From Planctomycetaceae bacterium (lineage in GTDB: Bacteria > Planctomycetota > Planctomycetia > Pirellulales > Pirellulaceae), in assembly GCA_005798335.1 (NCBI GenBank), contig SYJV01000156.1, positions 1 to 39,535 of the forward strand: 39,535 nt of DNA, given 5' to 3'. This document shows, piece after piece, positions 1-8,110 of this stretch. The notes beneath the pieces are model-generated. The model was not told the origin of the DNA. It ran no database searches and worked only from the letters and a program-made list of their open reading frames with translations. How positions within the stretch are numbered: the stretch's first letter is position 1; every line of letters starts with the position of its first letter. The translations under genes were made by a program, and so were the position numbers.

Positions 1-124
1 CCAAGATCCGACCACGCTCACCATTCTAGTCTTTGAACCCCGCCACAACCCTCCTGTCCTTCTAAGATCTGACCACGCCCAACATTCTAGTCCTTGAACC
101 CTGCAATAACCCTCCTGTGTTTCG
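1..124. repeat. Two tandem copies of a ~61-bp direct repeat
   Basis: Two imperfect head-to-tail copies with a 61-base period fill the left edge. Both contain AAGATC-GACCACGC, ATTCTAGT, TTGAACCC and AACCCTCCTGT in the same order (first copy from about base 3, second from about base 64). No coding frame here is convincing. The array may extend beyond the window. Confidence 0.8.
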
Positions 125-138
125 AAGTTTCAACCCAA

Positions 139-167
139 TCCTCGCCTAGCGGCTGCGGGTTAAACGA
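139..167. repeat. Solitary arm of the 36406-36506 inverted repeat family
   Basis: This stretch matches the right arm of the inverted repeat at 36406-36506 (TCCTCGCCTA..GGCTGCGGGTTAAACG) with one extra base in the middle. No partner arm is seen nearby, so it is probably a decayed or partial copy of that intergenic repeat family. Confidence 0.7.
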
Positions 168-220
168 CGAAATGGCTAGGGCCAAAAGCCATGCCTTGCA
201 CACAAAATGGCGCTGTCCAA

Positions 221-345
221 TTAGGCGAGCGGCAGATAGTTTCTTACCAATACAAGCCCAAAGCGCAAGCGAGTGTATGCCAGGATTGACGCACTCGCTT
301 GCGCATCGGGCTTGCTGCCGCCACGCTATCTACCATTTGCCCACT
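221..345. repeat. Palindromic repeat family A, copy 1
   Basis: The element begins TTAGGCGAGCGGCAGA and has a central hairpin (CAAGCCCAAAGCGCAAGCG pairing with CGCTTGCGCATCGGGCTTG). It closely resembles the copies at 30359-30497 and 31834-31977. The right end is degenerate compared with those copies. It overlaps the last codons and stop of the SDR gene on the minus strand, so the C-terminal residues of that protein are encoded by the edge of the repeat. Confidence 0.8.
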
Positions 346-1154
346 CCCGACTCGTGTCCTTCATGACCCGGAGTCCCACCAGCGTTCATCGCCATGTTGC
401 CGCCGTCCCTGGGAATGATGGCACCGGTAATCCACAATGAGGCGTCGGAGGCGAGCAGCACCGCTAGTCCTTGAATGTCCCTGGGATCGCCCAATCGACC
501 CGCCGGAATTCCATGCAGGAATCGTCCTTTCAAAGTCGGGTCCGCGTTCATGCGCGCGGTGAGTCCTGGATTGACGACTTGTGCCGGAGTCACGCAATTG
601 ACACGCACTCCGCGATAACTCCATTCGGTACTCAGTTCGCGTGTCATTTGCACCACGGCTCCCATCGCCATGCTGTAAGCAATGTGTCCGCGCCCGAGCG
701 CTGTAGAGCTGGCGAGCGATCCAATGTTCATGATCGAACCACTACGTTGGCGAAGCATTCGTTTGCCAGCCTCCTGACACATGGCGAAGCGTCCAACTAC
801 GAGATTTTGCAGCACTCGGTGCAGGTCGCTGATCGTCAGCTCTTCTGGCTTGGCAAGGTGCCCATCGCCGGCAATATTGCCGAGAAAATCAACGCGACCA
901 AATTCTGCGTCAACTAAGCAGAATAGCTCGGCAACGGCAACGGGGTCTGAGACATCCGTCGCCAACGCCATCGCGCGCCGCCCCAACGCTCGAATCTGTG
1001 CAGCGGTCGCTTGTGCGCCCTCAAGATTGCGATCAACCACCATGACATCGGCACCACATTGGGCAAGCGCCAGTGCGCTGGCCTGTCCCATGCCTTGTGC
1101 CGCTCCCGAAACGACGGCGAGCTTGCCAGTCAAATCAAACAAGTGTTCAGTCAT
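330..1154 (-). CDS. SDR family oxidoreductase with non-canonical active site
   Basis: A classical short-chain dehydrogenase/reductase of 274 residues. The Rossmann glycine motif GAAQGMG is at residues 17-23, the NAG-like motif at about 93-95, and the catalytic Ser in IGS at 146. Tyr160 aligns with the catalytic Tyr, but the residue four further on is Met164 instead of the invariant Lys (YSMAM, where YxxxK is expected). It is the last gene of an apparent operon with the MFS transporter, 7 bases upstream, and the M20 amidohydrolase. A GAGGA ribosome binding site precedes the ATG. The substrate is unknown; a hydroxy-acid or sugar derived from the imported compound is possible. The stop codon lies inside a palindromic repeat. 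The SDR fold is certain, but the catalytic mechanism is in doubt because of the missing Lys. Confidence 0.9.
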   Translation of the reverse strand: MTEHLFDLTGKLAVVSGAAQGMGQASALALAQCGADVMVVDRNLEGAQATAAQIRALGRRAMALATDVSDPVAVAELFCLVDAEFGRVDFLGNIAGDGHLAKPEELTISDLHRVLQNLVVGRFAMCQEAGKRMLRQRSGSIMNIGSLASSTALGRGHIAYSMAMGAVVQMTRELSTEWSYRGVRVNCVTPAQVVNPGLTARMNADPTLKGRFLHGIPAGRLGDPRDIQGLAVLLASDASLWITGAIIPRDGGNMAMNAGGTPGHEGHESGVGKW

Positions 1155-1161
1155 AAAATCC

Positions 1162-2463
1162 TCATTCTACCGGCAGTAGTCCTGTGGCGCGGTCGGTACT
1201 CGTTTGGCTCATCGCAACGACCAACCCAGCGCCAACCAAGAGTATCGCAGCTTCGGACCAGAGTCCAAAGTAACCAAGAATCGAAGCTCCCAAAAAGCCT
1301 CCGATGTTTGCTACTGAATTGATCAACGCGATTCCACCTGCTGCTGCAGCTCCGGTCAAAAAAGCAGTCGGCAAAGTCCAGAAAACCGGGAGCATGCTCA
1401 TCATGCCGGTTTGAGCCAGGCATAGTCCCACCAGTGCCACTGCCGGCGATGGTCCCCAGGCGGTTATCGCCCAACCCAGCGCGGCCACAAGCGCGGCGCT
1501 GGCCAGATGCCAACGTCTCTCATGATATCGGTCCGAACTGGTACCCCAACATGTCATACCGACCACGGCGCAGAGATGCGGCAAGGCACTTAGCAGTCCG
1601 ATTTGAAACGTGCCTAATCCGGAAAATTGCTCTCGAACCAAACTGGGAAAATACGCGCCGCCAGCGTTCGAACCCACCGCAACGGTAAAGTAAATCGCAA
1701 TCAACCACCATACTCGCCACTGCCACATCGCCTCGAGTCGGTCCGCTTGATTCCGCTCGCGTCGCGTTTGCTCTTCGCGCTGCATGCGAGTCACCAGCCA
1801 ATCGCGCTGGTCAGCCGACAACCAGTGCGCGTCTTTGGGGTAATCGGTCAACCAGAACAACACCGATACACCAACTACGACCGATGGTAATCCCTCTATC
1901 AAGAACAGCCATTGCCAACCATGCAAACCGGCAACGGTATCCAGATACTGCATAATCGCGCCCGACATTGGGTTTCCAATCATGCTCGCCAGACTAATCG
2001 CCACCATGAACAGGGCGATGATCCGACCTCGGTCGCGGTCCGGAAACCAGTAGCTCAAATACAGAATGATCCCCGGAAAGAAACCGGCCTCCGCGACGCC
2101 TAGCAAAATGCGCAGGCCGTAAAACGACCACGAGTCGCGCGCGAACATGGTCGCGGCAGAAATCAGCCCCCACGAGATCATGATTCTGGCGATCCATCGT
2201 CTCGCTCCTACGCGGCGCAGCAGCAGATTGCTGGGAACCTCGAACAGCAGGTATCCCACATAGAACATTCCATAGCCCAAGTCGAACATCGATTGGCTTA
2301 GCCCAAGATCCTCTTGCATCTGCAAGCGAGCGAAGCCCACATTGGCTCGATCAAGTATATTCAGAACATAGAGCAAGCACAAAAATGGGACCAACCGCCA
2401 CGCAACTTTCGCAAGGATTGCGCGTTCCAAGGATCTTTCGGGCTCGGGGTCAGCGAACTTCAT
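1162..2463 (-). CDS. MFS transporter, anion:cation symporter (ACS)-like
   Basis: An inner-membrane transporter of 433 residues with about twelve hydrophobic segments in two sets of six. The N-terminal part has the features of the ACS family (tartrate, phthalate, glucarate and hexuronate importers): LNILDRANVGFA in the first helix, an early GYGMFYVGYLLFEVPSNL-type second helix, and RILLGVAEAGFFPG in the fourth. Family knowledge suggests proton-coupled uptake of an organic anion. It sits between the M20 amidohydrolase (18 bases) and the SDR (7 bases) on the same strand. That arrangement fits uptake of an acidic product released by the hydrolase, but the substrate cannot be read from sequence. 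Confidence 0.9.
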   Translation of the reverse strand: MKFADPEPERSLERAILAKVAWRLVPFLCLLYVLNILDRANVGFARLQMQEDLGLSQSMFDLGYGMFYVGYLLFEVPSNLLLRRVGARRWIARIMISWGLISAATMFARDSWSFYGLRILLGVAEAGFFPGIILYLSYWFPDRDRGRIIALFMVAISLASMIGNPMSGAIMQYLDTVAGLHGWQWLFLIEGLPSVVVGVSVLFWLTDYPKDAHWLSADQRDWLVTRMQREEQTRRERNQADRLEAMWQWRVWWLIAIYFTVAVGSNAGGAYFPSLVREQFSGLGTFQIGLLSALPHLCAVVGMTCWGTSSDRYHERRWHLASAALVAALGWAITAWGPSPAVALVGLCLAQTGMMSMLPVFWTLPTAFLTGAAAAGGIALINSVANIGGFLGASILGYFGLWSEAAILLVGAGLVVAMSQTSTDRATGLLPVE

Positions 2464-2481
2464 ACTTGTCCCGCAAATCGC

Positions 2482-4083
2482 TTATTGTGGATTAGCAAGT
2501 GCATGGTCGATCAGCGGGCGAAATTGAGTCATTAATTTCTCGTTGATATCCAGCGGTGGTTTGGCACCTTCGGGCAAGAACGACTTGTAAGGATGCTTCT
2601 TGGAATATTCGTCGAATTCGGCCCGGATCGCTTTCACGATCTCGGGACGCGACAGCAAATCGATGGCGGTACCGGCCATGGACTTTGCACCTGCGTTGAG
2701 TCCTTTGTGAGCTGCCGAACCAAGTCCACATGCGACCGTCGACCAGTGATGTCCCATGATTCCGCCGGGAAGCCCCGGGAAGCGGATGGTAGCGGTGGGG
2801 ACCACCAGTGTCACGTCGCCATGATCGGACGATGGTCCGCCGATAAATACGGAGTCGGGTATTTGCATGCGCTCGACCTCGCGTTCTCTTCCGCGCGGTT
2901 GGTTGCCGAGTTCCGCCTGCAACATTGACGCGAAATCATTTTCCTCTTTGGTCCATTGCGGCATGCCAACCAGGCGAATGTTTTCGAGCATCAATTCGGC
3001 GAACGTCCGATTGTGATGTGCTTGGTGAGTTGCCGCGAGCACACGTACTTCGGCAAGCGTGGCCCCGGTCGCCAGCGCCGCTCCTTTGGCGCAGTTGTGA
3101 ACTCGCTCAAACATCTCGGGGAGATTATCGTCGCTATTACGTAGAAAGTACCACACGCTGGCTTTGTCGGGGACGACATTCGGAGCCTCGCCGCCATTTT
3201 GAATCACGTAATGCATACGGTGTGTGAAATGCAAATGCTCACGTAAGTAGTTTGTGGCGACGTTCATAATCTCCACGGCATCTAGTGCGCTGCGTCCGCC
3301 CCACGGATTACCTGCGCTGTGGGCTGTCTTGCCGGTAAACGAGAAGACTACCGACATCAGTGCACTGCCGCGGACACCGTGATCGGTCGCGAATTCTGAA
3401 CTTGTATGATTGTTGATTACTGCGTCGACGCCTTCAAACAGCCCAGCCCGAATCATATAAGGACGACTGACCAGCATCTCTTCGCCGGGCGAGCCAAACA
3501 GTTTGATCGTCCCAGGTAATTTGTGGCGTACCATCGCGCGTTTCACTGCGATCGCCGCTGCCGTAGCGGCTGTCCCCATTTGATTGTGACCGCATCCATG
3601 TCCCGGCCCACCTTCGACCAAAGGATCTTGCCGGTAGACGTTCGCTTTTTGCGAGATCATTGGCAGAGCGTCATATTCGGCCAAAATGCCGATCGCCGGC
3701 TTGCCGGAACCAAAGCTGGCGACAAAGCAAGTTGGCATTCCCGCCAGATTTTTCTCAATCGTAAAATCTTCCTGCTGCAAAGTTTCGATCAACAGCGCGG
3801 ACGAACGAAACTCCTGGAGTCCCAACTCGGCGAAGCCCCAGATTTTGTCTGAGATCGTTCCGAACTTCTGAAACACGTCAGGCTGGGAGAGCCACTCCAG
3901 CGCCATTTGCTTGGGCAGCGAAACGTTGTCAGCGACCTTGGTCTCTGTCGACCTGCTCGATTCTTGAGCTATCGCTGCAGTGAACCACAAGTTGCACCAA
4001 CCCAGGAACGTCGGGAGCAGGATGCCAAATGAAAACTTGCTCCAATTATTAAACGCAGGCGAGTTGCTGTTGAAGCGGCTCAT
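2482..4083 (-). CDS. Exported M20-family amidohydrolase (AbgB-like)
   Basis: A 533-residue metal-dependent amidohydrolase of the M20/AbgB type. Visible motifs include AEYDALP, the metal-binding GHGCGHN, GSPGEE with the catalytic acid, and a late HGDVTLVVP stretch typical of p-aminobenzoyl-glutamate hydrolase-like proteins. The first ~40 residues hold a basic start and a hydrophobic stretch ending AIAQ, consistent with export to the periplasm. It is the first gene of a three-gene operon with the MFS transporter and SDR. A likely role is cleaving an N-acyl or N-aryl amide outside the cytoplasm so that a product can be imported. AbgB itself is cytoplasmic, so the leader is notable. The family is secure; the substrate is unknown. 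Confidence 0.9.
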   Translation of the reverse strand: MSRFNSNSPAFNNWSKFSFGILLPTFLGWCNLWFTAAIAQESSRSTETKVADNVSLPKQMALEWLSQPDVFQKFGTISDKIWGFAELGLQEFRSSALLIETLQQEDFTIEKNLAGMPTCFVASFGSGKPAIGILAEYDALPMISQKANVYRQDPLVEGGPGHGCGHNQMGTAATAAAIAVKRAMVRHKLPGTIKLFGSPGEEMLVSRPYMIRAGLFEGVDAVINNHTSSEFATDHGVRGSALMSVVFSFTGKTAHSAGNPWGGRSALDAVEIMNVATNYLREHLHFTHRMHYVIQNGGEAPNVVPDKASVWYFLRNSDDNLPEMFERVHNCAKGAALATGATLAEVRVLAATHQAHHNRTFAELMLENIRLVGMPQWTKEENDFASMLQAELGNQPRGREREVERMQIPDSVFIGGPSSDHGDVTLVVPTATIRFPGLPGGIMGHHWSTVACGLGSAAHKGLNAGAKSMAGTAIDLLSRPEIVKAIRAEFDEYSKKHPYKSFLPEGAKPPLDINEKLMTQFRPLIDHALANPQ

Positions 4084-4355
4084 TATCGAAAACTCTCTCT
4101 AACCCATTCTTGATGGCACGACAGTTTTTACTATCGCAGAAGTGAAGGACGATACGACGATCACATAGATTTGGAGCCAACAAGGTCGAGAGCCAGTTGG
4201 CACGCGATAAGCATTCTATGGTAGATTGACAAACTTTGCAGAGAGACTTCATGGGACACATCCCAATGCTGAACCAAAGATCAGCTACTTTCGGTGATCC
4301 AAGTTTCGAGTAGAACTAAAATCAAGTGAGACTTCGGAATCGTGAGGTAGTTGTC

Positions 4356-4580
4356 ATGAATGTCCAGCTAGCCACAGACTTGCAAGCCGAAATTGAAAAA
4401 CTCGTGGTCTCTGGCCATTTCAAAAATGCAGACGACGCAGTCGCTCAAGGTATACGTTTGCTACTAACTGCACAAGGCTCATACGAGAAGGTCCAAGTGG
4501 GTATCGATCAAGCAAACAGCAGCGAGCTGCTAGACCACGAAACCGTATTTTCAAGCCTGAGATCGAAACTGACAAAGTAA
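4356..4580 (+). CDS. parD: ParD-like antitoxin (type II, CopG/RHH family)
   Basis: A small protein of 74 residues with the layout of ParD antitoxins: an N-terminal ribbon-helix-helix (NVQLATDLQAEIEKLVVSG, then FKNADDAVAQGIRLL) and a C-terminal tail that would bind ParE. I prefer the ATG at 4356 because GAGGTA lies seven bases upstream. An upstream in-frame GTG at 4326 would add residues that do not match the family. It is followed 13 bases later by a parE gene that is disrupted. The antitoxin reading frame is intact and it may still autorepress the locus, as RHH antitoxins usually do. Confidence 0.8.
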   Translation: MNVQLATDLQAEIEKLVVSGHFKNADDAVAQGIRLLLTAQGSYEKVQVGIDQANSSELLDHETVFSSLRSKLTK

Positions 4581-4593
4581 GAGTTTCCAGGTT

Positions 4594-4879
4594 ATGAAGA
4601 AGGACATTCGGTATACGTCAGCCGCGTTGGAAGATTTGACGCAGCATCTTGAGTATATGGCCACGCAGAGCGAAGCTGGTGCGGTTCGCTGGTTAGACAT
4701 GGTTGAAGCAAAATGTCTTCTGTTACGGCAGTTTCCAGAAATAGGAGAATTGATACCCCGATTTGGAGAAGGAGTTAGAGCGGCGGTTATTGCGACATAT
4801 TGTCTTTTACCGTATTGTTGGCGATGTAGTTGAATGATTGCGAGTCTTGGTTGGCGCGCAAGACACAAAGAAACTATAG
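4594..4879 (+). pseudogene. parE: Decayed ParE-like toxin gene
   Basis: The first 69 codons read as a normal RelE/ParE-superfamily toxin (KKDIRYTSAALEDL.., then LRQFPEIGELIPRFGEGVRAAVIATY). The open frame then ends in unrelated residues and a stop at 4831-4833. In the next frame, from 4799, the missing end of the toxin appears: IVFYRIVGDVVE, a TGA stop at 4835, then LRVLVGAQDTKKL and a TAG at 4877. Restoring AT in the TATAT tract at about 4798 would rejoin the frames. The locus therefore carries at least a 2-base loss (or +1 insertion) and one nonsense codon. The truncated product lacks the C-terminal strand of the fold and is unlikely to be toxic. Confidence 0.85.
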
Positions 4880-4914
4880 ATAAGCCGATGCGAACCTATA
4901 GATAAGCCGATGCG
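4874..4914. repeat. Tandem direct repeat, 22-bp period
   Basis: A 19-base unit CTATAGATAAGCCGATGCG occurs at 4874-4892 and again, perfectly, at 4896-4914. The first copy contains the ancestral stop codon (TAG 4877-4879) of the broken parE gene. Confidence 0.95.
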
Positions 4915-5006
4915 TCCGTTCCTTGCCCCCGCTGAGCACAACCGAATTAGTTTGAAAATGGTTGGCACCGGTACGAACAATCGAGATCAAGAAGGAGAGT
5001 GCTTCA

Positions 5007-6059
5007 GTGCAGTGGCAAGGCTTCTTGGGGCATGAACAGCAGCGGGCGTGGTTCGCTACGGCGCTGGGGCGTGGCAGACTGGCGACCACATTCCTGTTTG
5101 TTGGACCAGCAGGTATTGGCAAACGCACTTTCGCACGGTTGCTGGCGAAGTCCCTACTTTGTCGCAAATCGTCAGGGCGCGAGTTGAATTTTTGTGGCCG
5201 CTGCGAAGATTGCGTGCAGGTTGACGCCAGTACTCATCCGGATTTGATTCAGATCGGCAAACCGGCGGATCGAGCCGCGATCCCCATCGAAATGCTGATC
5301 GGCCAGCGCGAGGCGCGGATGCGATCGGGACTCTGCCATGAGATCCACTTGCGTCCTTACTCGGGTCGACGCAAGATAGCGATTATCGATGACGCCGATA
5401 CACTCGGTCAGGAGGGCGCCAACAGTTTACTCAAGACTCTGGAAGAACCTCCGCTGAACTCGATTCTAATTCTGATTAGCACGCGACTGCAGCGTCAATT
5501 ACCAACCATTCGTTCACGTTGTCAAGTCGTTCGATTTCAGCCCTTGGCCGAGGAACAGCTTGCAACGCTGATCCTGAGCAACGAGTTGGTGGATACCATT
5601 GAATTCGCGCGGCAAATTGCTAGTCATGCCGAAGGGAGTATCGAGCAAGCTCGTTTGTTGGCGGACACTGAGCTGGCCGAGTTTCGTGCAAATCTGCTGC
5701 AGCAGTTAGCGGCCGGTAAGATCGACATAGTTCGGCTGGCCAGCGGTCTGATCGGAATTGCCGATGCGGCTGGCAAAGAAGCTGCGGCTCGCCGAGATCG
5801 CCTGCGATTAGTCTTGAGCATGGCTGCCGAGTTCTTTCAGGCGCTTACCCTAAGCATCGAAGGGGCTCAAACTGCTGGCGACCCTCTACTGAGATCGGCC
5901 GTAGCAACCGCAAATGAACATTGGCGCCCAGGTGTCGAGGGCGCTATCTCATGTTGGCGGCGATGCTTGGAGGGAATCGAACAAATCGAGCGCAATGCGA
6001 ATCAGACAGCGTTGGTCGAAGCATGGTCGGCGTCTATGTCCGCACTTTCAAAGCAATGA
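5007..6059 (+). CDS. holB: DNA polymerase III delta-prime subunit
   Basis: A clamp-loader AAA+ protein of 350 residues. It has a Walker A motif GPAGIGKRT at 33-41, a four-cysteine zinc module (Cys52, 63, 66, 69) and a Walker-B-like strand IAIIDDAD at about 125-131. Sensor region NSLLKTLEEPP follows at about 139-149, and the SRC motif is at 170-172. The start is the GTG at 5007, with AAGGAG nine bases upstream; this gives the family's usual beginning (WQGFLGHEQQ). An in-frame TTG at 4962 would add 15 unrelated residues. Family knowledge: delta-prime acts with delta and tau/gamma to load the sliding clamp at the replication fork. The gene stands alone, downstream of the parDE remnant, and its promoter is not obvious. 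Confidence 0.93.
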   Translation: MQWQGFLGHEQQRAWFATALGRGRLATTFLFVGPAGIGKRTFARLLAKSLLCRKSSGRELNFCGRCEDCVQVDASTHPDLIQIGKPADRAAIPIEMLIGQREARMRSGLCHEIHLRPYSGRRKIAIIDDADTLGQEGANSLLKTLEEPPLNSILILISTRLQRQLPTIRSRCQVVRFQPLAEEQLATLILSNELVDTIEFARQIASHAEGSIEQARLLADTELAEFRANLLQQLAAGKIDIVRLASGLIGIADAAGKEAAARRDRLRLVLSMAAEFFQALTLSIEGAQTAGDPLLRSAVATANEHWRPGVEGAISCWRRCLEGIEQIERNANQTALVEAWSASMSALSKQ

Positions 6060-6172
6060 TTCACGGGAATCATCGACGTCGATGTTCAGCAGCCCGTTTT
6101 CTGCCTAAACTAATTGAGTAGCGGCGCGTTCATTGAATCCCAAGGTTTTAACAAGCTGGGAAGCTTGAGGTT

Positions 6173-7141
6173 ATGGCGAGACTAGTTTTTTCAGGGCTCT
6201 TGGTCGTCCTGTTGGCAGTTGTGGCCGTTGGCCAGTCCAAGACTCGCAAGCCTCGACGCGCAGAACCGCCGAAATTCTCCAGCAACGAGTTTGACAGTAT
6301 CTTCTTCGAAAATGTTGCCAGCGTTCTCAAAGGCGAGCGTCCATCCAAATCGACGAGCGAGGCTGCTAATTCTTCGGCTTCGAAGAGACACGACGATCCG
6401 GTATCTGACAAAGGAAGTGGAACTGCTTCCACGGCATCCAGCGCTTCAGGTGAAGGTTGGACGCAACTGATCGCCGCCAGTACGATTGAGGACGTGATCA
6501 AAAAGTCCAAGTTGAGGCTCGACGGAATTGTGACCACGCCAGCTCGCTTTGCTGGTGGTGGATTTGCCGAAGCGCGACGCGAATTCTCGTTGCTCGCCGG
6601 CCTGTTTGCCGTCATCGAGCAGTATCCTGGCCAAGTGCGTTGGAAAGCGAGCGCGGCGCTCGCGCGCGAACGTTTCTCAAGAGCTGCTGCGAACGCAAAA
6701 GTAGGTTCTGCGGCCGCATTTACTGAGGCCAAAGCGCGCGTGCAAGAGTTAGGAGATCTGCTGAACGGCTCGCCGATATCCGGCAGCCCTAGTGCGCCCG
6801 TTGAGTGGGAACATCTGATTGATCGCGGGCCTTTGATGCAAGTATTGGAATGGACTTTCAAAGAGCACACTCAAAACTATACTGCCAGCGCGGCAGCGTT
6901 TGCTCAGAACAAGGACGAGTTACAACAGTCGGTTGAACTGATCAGTGTTCTGGGATCGCTCGCTCAGAAAGAAGGCATGCCGGATGCTGCGGATGCCGAA
7001 TACACGCAATTCGCTAAGATGATGGTCGAGCAAGCACGGGAAATCTCGGTTGCCGTCAAAAACGACAACGCGGATGCCGCTCGCGTTGCTGCGGGCCAAG
7101 TCGGCCAGAGCTGTGTAAAATGCCACGACTCATATCGCTAG
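6173..7141 (+). CDS. Exported c-type cytochrome, class II-like
   Basis: A 322-residue protein with an N-terminal hydrophobic leader (RLVFSGLLVVLLAVVAVG), a Ser/Thr/Ala-rich linker to about residue 95, and a mainly helical C-terminal part. A single heme-attachment motif CVKCH (314-318) lies nine residues from the C-terminus, which is the position found in cytochrome c-prime type (class II) cytochromes. The leader and linker suggest a periplasmic, possibly membrane-tethered protein. It could carry electrons or bind small ligands; no partner oxidase or reductase gene is nearby. GAGG precedes the ATG. Heme binding is well supported; the exact subfamily is not. Confidence 0.85.
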   Translation: MARLVFSGLLVVLLAVVAVGQSKTRKPRRAEPPKFSSNEFDSIFFENVASVLKGERPSKSTSEAANSSASKRHDDPVSDKGSGTASTASSASGEGWTQLIAASTIEDVIKKSKLRLDGIVTTPARFAGGGFAEARREFSLLAGLFAVIEQYPGQVRWKASAALARERFSRAAANAKVGSAAAFTEAKARVQELGDLLNGSPISGSPSAPVEWEHLIDRGPLMQVLEWTFKEHTQNYTASAAAFAQNKDELQQSVELISVLGSLAQKEGMPDAADAEYTQFAKMMVEQAREISVAVKNDNADAARVAAGQVGQSCVKCHDSYR

Positions 7142-7195
7142 TACGCAACAACTCGCTAATCCGCAACAACACGAACAGTATCAGGAGCCCAATGC

Positions 7196-7963
7196 GTGGG
7201 AATTCGCTTTCGTTGCCATCACTGTCAGTTCGAATTGCACGTCAAGGATTTCCAAGGTGGCAAGCGAGGAAGATGCCCAGAATGTTCGGGGAAATTCCGT
7301 ATTCCTCCGTCCGATAGCGAATTCTCTCTGCCAATCGACGACCTCGCGAGCACTTCGGTCTCCGGCGAGGCCAGTGACCAGGAATTGCTCAGTAGCGCAA
7401 TTCTTGCGATCGAATCGTCAGTGGCGTTGACTCCAACGACCGAATTGAAGACTGCGGCTGTCCAGTCCGTTCCGGCGGTTCGCGAGCAAATTTCGAATCC
7501 TAGTACAGAAACCTCGCACTCTACTGAGAATTCGGCGGGTGCAATAACGTTGGCGGCTTTTCGAGAATCTCCCAAATCGATGTGGCACGTCCGGCCGCCT
7601 TCGGGAGGACAATATGGTCCAGCGAATTGCGACACTTTTTTCCAGTGGATGGTCGAGAATCGCGTGACTATCGATTCACTAGTTTGGCGCGAAGGCTGGC
7701 CCGAATGGTTGGTCGCCGAGCATGTGTTTAACGACCATTTTCAATCGAGCACGGGTAACTCAAAGGTTGTGACTTCTGGGATTAAGCCGGCGAAATCTGC
7801 GGCGGCCCCCTCTGTGGCCGCTCGTCAACTTAAGAAGAAGCGCGCCGAAAAACGATATTCCGTCATGGTCGGCGCACTTGCCGTGGTCGCGGTTTTGCTA
7901 GTTATCGCGCTGGTAGTAGTCCTGGTTGTAATGCCGACAGGTACTTCGCAGCCAACCCAGTGA
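7196..7963 (+). CDS. Zinc-ribbon / GYF-like domain membrane protein
   Basis: A 255-residue protein of unknown function with three recognisable parts. An N-terminal zinc ribbon has Cys7, Cys10, Cys27 and Cys30 (CHHC and CPEC). After a Ser/Thr-rich linker comes a GYF_2-like domain (WHVRPPSGGQYGP.. to WREGWPEWLVAEHVF, about residues 130-180). The C-terminus is a single membrane helix preceded by a Lys/Arg cluster, with the bulk predicted on the cytoplasmic side. The GTG start is supported by AGGAG eight bases upstream. GYF-like domains usually bind proline-rich or unstructured peptides, so a scaffold or recruiting role is possible. Such proteins seem common in Planctomycetota; I do not recognise a named homolog. 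Confidence 0.8.
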   Translation: MGIRFRCHHCQFELHVKDFQGGKRGRCPECSGKFRIPPSDSEFSLPIDDLASTSVSGEASDQELLSSAILAIESSVALTPTTELKTAAVQSVPAVREQISNPSTETSHSTENSAGAITLAAFRESPKSMWHVRPPSGGQYGPANCDTFFQWMVENRVTIDSLVWREGWPEWLVAEHVFNDHFQSSTGNSKVVTSGIKPAKSAAAPSVAARQLKKKRAEKRYSVMVGALAVVAVLLVIALVVVLVVMPTGTSQPTQ

Positions 7964-7978
7964 GCGATTACAATACGC

Positions 7979-8090
7979 GAGAGTAGAGCAATTGTCCTCA
8001 ATTGCTCATAAACGGCATGTGCTCAAGAACAATTTTTGCTCAAGAACATTTTGAAGATGGGAAACGATTGAGGACAATCGTTTTACTCTC
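7979..8090. repeat. Palindromic repeat family B, copy 1
   Basis: Imperfect inverted arms of about 29 bases (7979-8007 and 8062-8090) share GAGAGTA and the core ATTGTCCTCAAT. The left half is itself palindromic (AGCAATTG..CAATTGCT). Between the arms GCTCAAGAAC and a near repeat of it occur twice. A second copy lies at 13270-13357. It sits just upstream of the secreted-protein gene at 8111. Confidence 0.85.
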
Positions 8091-8110
8091 TAATTTTGGA
8101 GATAGGGGAT

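Noticed and set aside
94-366. 90-residue open frame on the plus strand
   Set aside because: It lies across the tandem and palindromic repeats and has no family-like content.
4049-4261. 70-residue frame on the minus strand upstream of the M20 gene
   Set aside because: It overlaps the M20 start on the same strand, is Cys-rich without pattern, and has no plausible ribosome binding site.
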